Source: Saccoglossus kowalevskii
Taxonomy: Eukaryota; Hemichordata; Enteropneusta; Harrimaniidae
Reading direction: 5' to 3'
Assembly: GCF_000003605.2 (NCBI RefSeq)
Contig: NW_003156245.1
Span: forward strand, 107,340-136,513
Length of the DNA stretch: 29,174 nt
Under the pieces are notes generated by a model that worked only from the letters and a program-made list of their open reading frames with translations, was not told where the DNA came from and ran no database searches. Of the stretch, positions 9,510 to 21,500 are shown in pieces; the stretch's first letter is position 1, and each line of letters begins with the position of its first letter. A program made the position numbers and the translations under genes.

Positions 9510-12500
9510 CTGAACAAAAAAAAAACAAACAAAAAAGAAACAAGATATAAAATAGCCTATAATATTTTTTTTGAATCAAGAACGGAAGTCTCCAAGAAAT
9601 ATTGTTCATTGCATAGCAACTTGATTTTATACACAGAAGAACTATTTTTGCGACATACCAAGTAAGCCCAAATACAACCTACCGCAAACGAGGTTATCGA
9701 AGTCCTCACATTCACAACCAGTTTCACATATTCCGCCACATTCGGCAGTGCATGGTACTTCCAGAAAATATAATAAAATAAAAACATTATTCCATTGTCA
9801 GGATATTATATGTGATGTTTGATGAACTGTGGACAATATACACAAATATATTGTTTGACATATTTATATAAAAAATGTGAAAAATGCGCACAAACACTCG
9901 TAATGTACATAATGCTTTTATTTTACTGATATGATACCCTATATCACAATATGATTTTCCCACGAACAACGTATTCATAAAAAAAAATCTTGATTGTTTA
10001 CATATCAGTGACTAGTTTTGACCGAACTGTGTAATCATCACATATGCAAATATTGGGGATGCATACAAATTAAATTACTTCTTGGATAACTTCTGTCGGG
10101 CTTACCTTCAGTGGTATAATACGGTGTAGTATATTCATCAATAGTTGTTAGATCACTCCCTGATATATTATAAAAAATACTGATTCAAATATAAGTTTTC
10201 AATGGCATTATCATTGAAACAAAAAAAAATGGCCAGTTATTGTTGGTTAAATTGAGAAGAGTATATCACAGGAAACTGCATAGGCGAGTACATAATGGAG
10301 TATGTTGGCAATATCGAGTGATATACCTGTTTGTAGCGGTGGTTTATTGCTATTCTTTCATTACATTGTCATTTTAACTGTAATTTCTATGCACGAAATT
10401 ATTTTTTAAGTGCCAAAATACACTATTCAAAAGTGATGACCATTTAAAATCTTCCACTTGCGTGCGATTGCGGTTAAACGAAATGAAACATTAAACACGA
10501 GTGGTGGAGTAACTTTGCACCCATATCTTTGAAATTTATTCGTGTAGTTTTATGATTGCGGCAAGACAACGATTCTCTCCACACCCCTGATTACGTTATG
10601 AGAATCCACAAAAAATTGGCCAATTTTACTTTACAGCAGGATTTACACATTGTGTTGTAACCAAGGTAAATTACTGTATACCGTCTGATTAACTACGGAT
10701 TGCAAAATTACTTAATCAAACAATTGCAATGCTTGTATAAAACATATAAGTTGCATTTAAATTTGAACAATATATCAACATTCAATGTATTTCTGAATAT
10801 TGAATACATATAATTTACCTTCTGATGTTTGTTCAGGATAAGGCGTAGATGTTACAACTGGAATAAAATAACAATTGAACAATAATTACTAGTTAAATCC
10901 AGCAAGTGGCATTATATATGTGCACTATTTCGCAACACAAAATATCATTATTTCGTACACAAGTTGTTGTAAATGCTCCGAAACCGAAAATTGCTCTCGT
11001 GGAGCACATTGATTAATGTGCCACTGTACGCATTGATCTATCTATGTTGTCTCATATAAATTATTGTTTTATACGTCCGTTGCACTCTTTTGAAAACCCT
11101 ATACGACTATTGATATTGAATTATTGGATGCACATACCTTTGCTTTTTTTCATTTCGATATAAATATAAATAATACATATTAAGTAAATTTGCATTCCGA
11201 AATACTTAACTTGCCATGAGTTTAGTACATGCAATTTTTCATACTGTTTTATCTGCATAATACTAAATGAGGAATTACCAACGACAAAGAAAACACGGGG
11301 TATGGCCATGCAACACCATGTAAATACGTACTTGAAATAAATTGTTGTTCAAACATGTATGCTACAAATCATCATGAGGAAATTGCAAAACATATTTACC
11401 TTGAATTGTTTGTTTTTTTCATTTTAAATTGACTTTTTGTATGAAATTTACTAAATTGATGTATATATGTCTATTTCATTAGTTGCAAATTTATGGTTTG
11501 TGATCACGTGACAACTCACAAATTACCTCTGGCTAGATTCCAGACACATGGAACAATTATTAGACTACTCATAGCCGGCATATCCAAGATGTTCACTAGA
11601 CGTTCATAACAAGAAGTATTTATCGTATATCATGGTAAAAACTATCACTGGTAATTACTGGTTGCAACAACTCCCAACATAACACTGACACTTTCAGATA
11701 AGTAGAACGCCATCGTTGATACCTTGTATTCAGCTAAGATAGTCTAACTATGTACTATCTATTTCATGAAGCTATTCAAGTTTTAACAAACCAGTGCTAA
11801 TAAAGTTAACATAAATGCATCTGTTATATCTATAACGTACATGTCTTTTCGTGTGTATATATTATGTTTGAACATCGAGTGAAAATTAACTTTGACTTTC
11901 TATCTTTCTTGTTCTTTTTTTTACTTTTATTACTGTCTGGGCTTTATCTATATTATCAACAAGGTATATGATTTTGGGATATACCTTGTTCATTTTAGAA
12001 CAAAGTGCCCTTCGCTCTCGCAAATTTTAAAAGAGACCTCTTGCCCATTTAAAACAGATTGCCTCAATTACCCTTTAGTAGGTTCTAATAATTACCCTCT
12101 TGGCCATGTTTTGGTTAGCGGATATGTTTTTTGTGTGCAGTGGTATTTCTGTTTCTGCTATATGCAGGATGTCCTGTAGTTTTAGATTTAGAACAGTTTA
12201 GTCTAACTTTATCTTCTCTTTGAAAATATCCGGCAATAAATCGTAAGTTGCAGTTCAGAGTATCACTGGTAACAGGAATATTGGTATGAATCAGACCAGA
12301 CAGAATGTCCTGAAACATACCTCGGGGTGTGTATTCATCAGAAGTGACAATATCAGTTGTCATTATGTCCGTTGTTGTATATACAGATGCTTTATTAGTT
12401 GTAGGGCTGTGTGCTGTCAGTATATGTGGTTCTGCAGTGGAAACTGAAAGTGTAACAAGAAGTGTAATTATCATAATCACAACACAATGAGTAGAAGGTA

Positions 12501-15500
12501 GATTCCTCGTCATTGATCATTGTCAAGAGGATTGGTGACTCAGTCACATGACGTAGAATAAAAATGGAAATTGCATGGTATTACTTGAGCTTGATGTAAT
12601 CGTTGCAAAAGCTAATGTATCTGCCACTGTTTCTGTTCAATTAATGTATCCCACACGTAGCTACTGATGCTTCCTTTAATACGATGACGATTAACACCCA
12701 TGACAAGCCCGTAGGCTGGTTGGCCAACCGAACATGTATTTGGCTGTTGCCATGGTAGGACATGAACGCCAATATTTTCGAAAATGTATTTTATCAATAG
12801 GTTTGTTTTAAAACCAAACATCTTCATCACCAGGAGAGTTATCACATGTTCTGATGTTGTAGCTCGATTACATTATTCCACCAGACACGCCATCGTCGTC
12901 ATTCTTGCACACTTAGCTCCCAATATGAATAAAGTACTCCATCCTCTGATTTCACCATAAAATAACCTCGTAAATCACGCTGACCCTCCCTTCCGAAATA
13001 TACAATAATACTGAACCATATTTTGTGTAGAAGGACGAGAGGACTGGTGTTATATCCACAGTATGTTGGTAGAATGACTGATTTATGAACTTTACTTTTA
13101 AGCTACTAGCTTCATCTCCCTTGACGAGATCAACATTTTGGCGCATAGAATACTGTGACAAAGACTTTCTAATTTCAACATTGTGAAGTTATTTCGTTTT
13201 TATGCAGAAAAATACAGTATTTTCACCAAGTAAAATCATACACCTCTCAGACCTCTCTCCCGCAAAATAACTTCTTAACGCTTGTTGTTTCAGAACGCCG
13301 TAGAAATAACTACAATGATTTTTTCCCGAATGCACCACACCTTCTATTTGCATTCACAAGTCACAAGTATGGCAGGCGCGAAACGCTCGCGGCGTAGATC
13401 GCGCCGCAGCGATAATGAATGTGACGTTTCAGTGACTGCTTAGCCGTACATATTTGCAGCATATAAAACACATTCTAAACATAAAAAACGGTGTATATTA
13501 CTGACTTGCCTTGGTTATATCGGTTACACCTATACATGGTCATATACGGCAGCTTTAAATTAATGTGCAGTCACATATTATTACTTACCTGGCAAGGGTG
13601 TATATTTCAAATCAGTGACATCTGGACTAGTACTCAAATCTTCAGTGATACGCATATTTATTTTGTCAGTTGTAAAATCAGGAAGTGGGGTGGTGCTTTT
13701 CTCTGGTTTGACAAATCACAAATTATAATATTATCAACAACGATGCTCGACTGGCCAGCAATTAGTAATCATTTATAGAATATTACTTGTTAGATGAGGT
13801 ATAGCTACTAACGTTATGATAAATACAATGTAAAATTCTTTGGTTTTTTTTTTAAACGCAACCTAAAAAGAACTGATTTTGAAAAAAAAAATCAGAATTG
13901 TATTAAGAATAAACAAGAATATTATGGAAAAAAGAAAATTTTCTATATTCTCTATATCTTTGCATTTTATTTGTCATGAATTATGACTGAAACATGCTGA
14001 ATGAAATTACAAAATGTTCAACAACTCATGTATGAACAACTGTAAAAATGCTGCATCAGAACAAAAAAACTTCGCAATGTCGAAAAGGAAAAGTTTTTTT
14101 TTTCATATCAGTGTTAATGATAATATTAATTTATATACCTTTGGAAGCAGTTGTGTGTTTTTGATCGGTGACAACGCCAGTTGGCATCATTCTCATTGTT
14201 GTATATACGATTGCTTTCTCAGTTGTTGGTGCCTGTGTTGTTGACATATGTGGTTCATCGGTTGTAACTGAAATTTTAAGAATAATAATAACATCCTAAC
14301 CAGCACAAAAAAACAAACGAACGAAGGACAGTACATTCATCATCATGAATCATTGCCAAATATAAGCCAATATCTTATACAATGGTTCCACCATCAACGT
14401 TTGGCGATATGCTCTCGACTTGTTGCTTCCTTCGTTTATGTATCACTTGTCCAATTAGGGATGAACACGTGCCACTTAAATACTACCCTCATATAATTAG
14501 GATATCAGGACATTACCTTGTGGAGGATTGGTGTACACCATTGGTGTGATTTTAGAACTTTTTGGTTCTAGTGATGTTAACCCATGAACTGTTGGAATAG
14601 GAGCTTCGGTCGTGGTACCTAAAAGTCCATGAGAAATATTCAAAATTGTCATTACAAGTATTGATATCACCTTATAGTAATACCAATTATTAATTATAAT
14701 ATACAATTATATAGAACAGTGACGTTATTGTTATGCTAATTGCCGCTCGTCGATTCGCATGTCAGTGTATTGATTGTACTATTTTACCTAATATAATTGA
14801 TCACATTGTTTTCCATAGTATGTGTTTGGTTACGTTGAAACAATTCAACATGAATATTCATCACACACTCAAACAAATAGACTATGAAATGTAGCGAGAT
14901 ATGTTGGTTTGTCCCCTGTGGCGAGTCGATTGTCGTGACTGCGAATTCCAATTATATGTTTAGTTTTTGTTTCCATATACAAATATTATGTAAACCGTTA
15001 TCAAGTTCGCCTAACAGATAAAATGGTATTATAATATACAATTTAAACGCAATCATTCGCTTTGGGTAATTCCATTTGTTTGTATTCAGAAAGTGTTGGA
15101 GTGTGCGTTTCTGAGATCTGGCCAATATAGAGGATGTCATGATTGGTTAGCAAACACATGCGCGAAATTTACGGTGAAAGTTAACATAGTTTAAATTGTT
15201 GCTTCCTTTGTTTATGTGTCACTTGTCGCCAATTAGGGATTAGCACGTGCCACCTAAATACAACTCTCAGCATAATTATGATATTACCTTGCGGAGGATT
15301 GGTGTACAACATTGGTGTGATTTTAGAACTTGTTGGTTCTAGTGATGTTAATCCATGAACTGTTGGAATAGAAGCCTCGGTAGTGGTAACTGAAAGTTTA
15401 CAAGTATTGCAATCGTCTTACAGTGATACCAGTTGTTAATTATAACATACACTTATATAGAACAGTTTTCTATGATGTTATTGTTATGCTATTTGCCGCG

Positions 15501-18500
15501 TATCGCTCGTCAATGTGCATGTCAGTGTATTAATTATACACTTTTACCTTATATAATTAATCACATCATTTCCCATAGTATGAATTTAGGTCACCATGAA
15601 TATTCATTCACACACTCAAACAAATAGGCTGTAAAAGGTAGCGAGGTATGTAGCGTTGGTCCGCTGTGGTGAGTCGATTGTCGTGGCCGCGAATTTCAAT
15701 TAAATGTTCAGTTTTTGTTTGTGTACACAATTACAATAAAAAAACATGATCAAGTTCGCCTGACAGATGAAATTTTATCATAATATACAATGATAACACA
15801 ATTCTGTGCTTTATTTGTATATTGGTTAGTGGATTTAGTTTGTGGTTTTCATATTTATTATTGTGTATCACTGCTTACCACAATTTGCACCTGGGCGACC
15901 AACACGACAGTATCGCCAGCGTACACTGGGATTCACTGTGTAGCACCACGGAGCGACTTTATCATCTGGGTTCCGACAGTGATTGTGATTACCGAGACCA
16001 GCATTTGGATAGTTTTGTGGTGTTCGTGTGTGGCTATGAGGGGTCTGCCACGTCCATTTTTGACACGTGTCGCCACTACCAGCTACGCTTAATGTTCCTC
16101 GGTAGTCAGTACCATGTACATCCCTGTAACACTCTGAAGTTGGACCTGAAATGAATATTTATTGATAAATAGTGGATATGAATAATGCACCAAAGTGTAG
16201 GTATGTAGTCTGTATATATTTATATGTTTATTTAAACGTTAAATAACTTACCTTCGGTGGTCTTGTAATTCTCGGATGTTGTATGTTTTGTTCTTTGTGT
16301 TGTTCCTGTTGTTGTTGGTAAATATTCTGTAGTAACTGAAATTACATATAATGTCGGTATAATTTAACATGTGCCAGTGCTGCATGGTATCTTCCTTGTG
16401 GATAACAGTTCGAATAATGGATAGTTACTTGTCACCGTATAAACAGTTTTCCGAACACATGTTTAGAATTTAGCTTGAGTGTACATGTCTCCTTTGAGTA
16501 ATATGTAAATAAATTACATTTCGTAATCAAATTAGTAGACGAAAGATGTTTGAACCAATAGTATACAGAAAGTAATGTAATATATCATTATGAGTAGCAT
16601 TCAAATAGTTTTCGTGTGGTTGGCACATGACAAGTGCCATTGCTGCCATCTTAGTTCTCCTAACAGTGTTACAGCATTGTACCTCAAGCTCACCATATTC
16701 GTTTACCACACATTTTAAAACTAGTTGTTTATTACAAAACTATTACTTTAGTAGTTTAGACAGAATAAAACAACATTGTAGTTGTATTACAGACTTGAAT
16801 TGAGATAAGGGAAGGTGATAGGTATTTTTCGTGACTTTTTCCCAGTAAAATTAAAAATCATCTAATTTGTCATATTTCTTTTGGTGAAAAAGATGTCTCT
16901 CAAATATAATTTCAAGACACATATCTAAGAATGAATTATAATTCTGTAGTCTTTTCTACTACTGTAATCTCTTGTTCAACAGAATATAACATTGATTATA
17001 GAAACTAAAACTAAATATAGAAATATCGATGAAAGATATATATGGACGACGTGTATTCATTCTTCGGTAATAACATTACCAACCTGTTACCTACAATTCA
17101 ACGGTTTCCGCAAACACAAAACAATGTACATACCACAATTCTCATATGGGTCCCCGACATCACATAATCCCCAACGCTTGGCGGGATTTGTGGTATAGCA
17201 CCACGTTTGTATATCTGCATCAGGGTTTCGACAATAGTTGTGGTCACCAAGACCAGCGCCTGGGAAGTTTTCCGGAGTCCTAGTGTGCTTGTGGGGTGTT
17301 TGTTCCGTCCATTGTTGACAAGTTTCACCTTGGATTGTGGTGCTCTTTTTTCCACGGTAGTCACTTGCATCTGGTACCTTATAGCACTCATCTAAAAACA
17401 CAAATATGAAAGTATGTTATTTTTGATTATGCAACATGTATATAAAAAAAATTGGCAACCTAACAAATTGTCAAGCATTTTAAATCACTGAAAACTTGAT
17501 AAGAATTAGGCATTCACCATGCACCTACAAATTAAGCTCACCGGGAATAATTCCAGGCAATGTTGTTAGTGGTGCTCCCGTTGTTAACTTGGCTGTAACG
17601 TTCGTTCCTTCCGTTTCCTGTTTTGTAACTAGTTTTTCTGTTGTCTGCCATTTTGCTGGAAAATGCACAATGCATGAGTATAAACAACTGGTAAAGATTA
17701 ACACCAAAGAATTATATAGTATACTGTATGTCATGCATTACCACGCCTAAACAACATGCGTTGTAACACATGACAATTCTTACATTAAAAACATAATATA
17801 ATTATCAGTACTGTTCAATATATCGAATTTATTGTGATTTGTCAATGAAAGTATTCTTTTATTATACCCAGAACAAAGAGTGTGTGATGCAACAACTACG
17901 GTGTCTATGTGCAATTGTTAAATGTTTGCCAAACTATGTATGTCCTGACTTGGTTTTCTACCACGATGTTAGCTCTTTATTTGTATTTCAGTGAATGAAA
18001 TGTTAATTATGCCTAATGTTTTTGTATGCTGTCTTCGAGACATCTGGTTTTCAAATGGTTATCAGGCAAGCTATACATTTAGAAACAAAAACATTGATTG
18101 ATATAATTTGATAGCTCATTTGATTTATGCCTTCCATGACTAAATATAGTTCAGTCCCTGAGAGGAAGGTGCCAATTAGATTTGTGTTAATGTGTATGTG
18201 ATAGTGAAATTGTCGTCAAGGATTCAGGTTCTTCAGTTCCAGGTTCCGTTGTATTGACATATGCTGATGCAGATTTGGTATGTGTATAATGTATATCGTT
18301 AGTTGGGTATTGATAGTTAGATTACAATACAAACATAAACATACATTTTGTGAGCAAGTACTATAATAGTTTACCCTTAGCTTTTATATCTATATGACAC
18401 TATTTAGTAAGTCATTCACTGTGATTACCGAATACCCGAATCAGCGGTGTAACACCTTTCTGTAAGACCCGGCCATAGATGTATCTGAGTGATTAGGGTT

Positions 18501-21500
18501 GGGGGTCAGAGATGTCTATTTATAACATTCACTTCATGGATTATGGTGTTGGAAAGTCAATAAAACAACCTTCTGTATTATTCCGCTGTTATACATACAA
18601 AAGTTGATCAATCTGATTTTTATGTACTTAATTTTAGAAAAAAAAGACAAAAAACAAAAACATCTGTCATAATAATTGAAACCATTTAAATGACTTACCC
18701 AGTTGAACTGAAGTAGGTTTTGTCAGTGAGGCCAGTGTTGTTACACCTGGAGGTAAAATAGTTAATATAAAGTAAAACACAATTTATTCACAACATTCAA
18801 GTAAGTTCATTGAACCATTTGTTAAATCTTATTCTTACTACAATCGTCACGGGGATCTCCAATGTCACAGTAGTCCCATCGTATAGTAAGGTTGGTCGTG
18901 TAACACCACACATGCACATCACCGTCAGGATTTCGACAGTAGTTGTGGTCTCCAAGACCGGCATTTGGATAATTATCCGGCGTTCGCGAATGATAATGAT
19001 ATGTTTGATCCGTCCATTCAGAGCAGTCTACTCCTCTTTGTGTCATGTTAACTATACCGCGGTAGTCACTTCCATCCGTTTCTTCATAACATTCAGTTAT
19101 ACCTGAAATACAATTATCCCTTGTAATATCAAATATATGAACAATATATAAAGTTTAAATATGATTTTTTATGCAATTCATCTGTTATAATAAGTTGAGT
19201 GATGTGAATGTCTTACGTGGTGAAACTTGAGGTGAAGTTGGGGCTACTGTTGTTACACCTAGAAGTAATAAATTGGATAATATTAAGTAAAAATAAAGTT
19301 TAGCCGCAACAATTATATCATTAAGTACAGTAAATAATTTCTTAAATCCAATTCTTACTACAGTCCTCGCGGGGATCTCCAATGTCACAGTAGTCCCATC
19401 GTATAGTCAAGTTGGTCGTGTAACACCACACATGCACATCACCGTCAGGATTTCGGCAGTAGTTGTGGTCTCCAAGACCGGCATTTGGATAATTATCCGG
19501 CGTTCGCGAATGCTGATGGTGTGTTTGATCCGTCCATTCAGAACAGTCTACTCCTCTTTGTGTCATGTTAACTACACCACGGTAGTCACTTCCATCCATT
19601 TCTTCATAACATTCAGTTATACCTGAAACACAATTATCCATTGTAATATCAAATATATGAACAAAATATGAAGTTTAAATATGATTTTTTATGCAATTTA
19701 TCTGTTATAATAAGTTGAGTTATGTGAATGACTTACCTGGTGGAACTTGAGGTGAAGTTGGGGCTACTGTTGTTACACCTAGAAGTAATATATTAGATAA
19801 TATTAAGTAAAAATAAAGTTTATTCGCAACAATTATGTCATTAAGTAAGTACAGTGAATAATTTCTTAAATCCAATTCTTACTACAGTCCTCGCGGGGAT
19901 CTCCAATGTCACAGTAGTCCCATCGCCGATTAAGGTTGTTTGTGTAACACCACACAAGCACATCGCCGTCAGGGTTTCGGCAGTAGTTGTGGTCTCCAAG
20001 ACCAGCATTTGGATAATTATCCGGCGTTCGCGAATGCTGATGGTGTGTTTGGTCAGTCCATTCAGCACAGTCTTCTCCACTTCGTGTCATGTTAACTACA
20101 CCGCGGTAGTCACTTCCATCCGCCTCTTCATAACACTCAGTTATATCTAAAATCCAGATAGTGCTTGTAAGATCAAATATTTGAATAACATGTGAGGTGT
20201 TAATATGATACAAAATGCAACTCACACTCATCTATATATACTTACCAAGAGGATGATCTTTGACCCGCAATGCAAACACCAGAATCACAACCAGGAAAGC
20301 TATGGCTAGTACAACAGCAAATGCACAAATTGCTGCCAAAGCAAAATTAGAAGCTTTTTCCTATTGGAAGTGAAAATATGTATTTGTTAAGTAAATAGGT
20401 GTCATGACACCTTGCAAGCAGCATGTATAAAATCATGCATATTTTACAGTCGCTAACATCGCAATCAAAAACGCGGTCTCAAAATGTATGCACTACATGG
20501 ATGAAAAAGAAAACAAATCCTATTTGGTTTTATTATAGAAGTAAAAGCGAAATTTAGTCACACTTTCTTTATAGTTGATTTTTTATTTATGTTTTGTTTT
20601 GACGCAGTGGACGCTAATACGAAAATCGTGGTCAATTCATTCTATTGATGTATGGTCCAAATGGAGATGCACAATATTCACAGCTTTTCAACAATGTTTG
20701 TAAAATCTGTGAATGTATTGCTTTCTGGTTTATTAAATCATTTTGGAATTATTTCATGCTGTCACAAAAGCCCGTCTCCCGTGTTATAGAGTCGATTATA
20801 CTATTAACATAACAAAGGGACTTGTATAAATTAGTTGTTCGATACTCGATACTCTTAGCATCCACTTTCAGTAAAATTATTAAGTTTTGACACTGTCTAG
20901 GAGACAAGTGTACACTGTAGATCAGATATAGTATTGTATAATATAGACAAAATAGTATAATTTTGTAATCAGTTTATCCATAGTCAAATACGAAGGAACG
21001 TTTTAGGCATATACGTCCCATCGAGCCGTTGATTTTGAGTACTGGTCACAAGATCCTGGATACGTTTATGAAACTTAGTCTATAAAGTTCACTGGACTAT
21101 ATCTCCATGACTTTGGTGCATATACAATTGTCAAGACCCAGTTTCAAAGATCAATGTTCTATAAAACTACAATTAATTATTTTACATCTCAGATTTCTGA
21201 AACAAATACATTATCATAGCTGCATGCTTAATAACGGGTAAGGTAGGTAATAATACACTAATGTTTTTACACTATTGATACCTCAATAATGCAGTAGACT
21301 ATAGTCAATTACAAAATCTCTTAAGGTAGAAACCTATTCATATTTTCTGAAAAAGTTGGGCATAAATCGCATGACGATGTTCATTTTTTTATGTACAATC
21401 ATTGCGTTACTATCCCATGGCACCAGGAAATAGCTTTGTGAGAAACTTTCCTAATATTTAAATTCTATAGAAAAGAATGTTGAAAAATGTTGCATTTTTG

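Larger units (their letters stand above)
18699..19216 (-). repeat. kringle-block tandem copy (K3 block)
   Basis: The block of intron, K3, intron and linker repeats the neighbouring 19217-19736 block. Exon ends are offset by 520 bases (18839/19359, 19102/19622). The introns are also alike, sharing GTTATAATAAGTTGAGT and AAATATGATTTTTTATGCAA, so this is a genomic duplication, not just conserved protein. Confidence 0.9.
19217..19736 (-). repeat. kringle-block tandem copy (K2 block)
   Basis: Partner of 18699-19216 with a 520-base offset. The K1 exon lies a further 524 bases to the right and matches less well in its introns, so K1 belongs to an older copy of the same series. Confidence 0.9.

Noticed and set aside
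9271-9665. Two + strand ORFs opposite the C-terminal exon
   Set aside because: Shadows of the - strand exon and its polypyrimidine tract.
10300-10345. Extra - strand linker exon ending at a GTATAT donor
   Set aside because: No acceptor gives the required phase-1 entry and exit without a stop.
11121-11309. - strand ORF ending near a GTATGT donor as another stalk exon
   Set aside because: The peptide is hydrophobic and aromatic, unlike the Thr/Pro linkers, and lacks a proper acceptor.
15790-16154. Two + strand ORFs of 100 and 110 codons
   Set aside because: They are antisense shadows of the K5 exon, whose kringle signature on the - strand is unmistakable.
18810-20150. Repeated + strand ORFs of 62-98 codons opposite the kringles
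   Set aside because: Antisense shadows of K1-K3; their mutual similarity only reflects kringle duplication.
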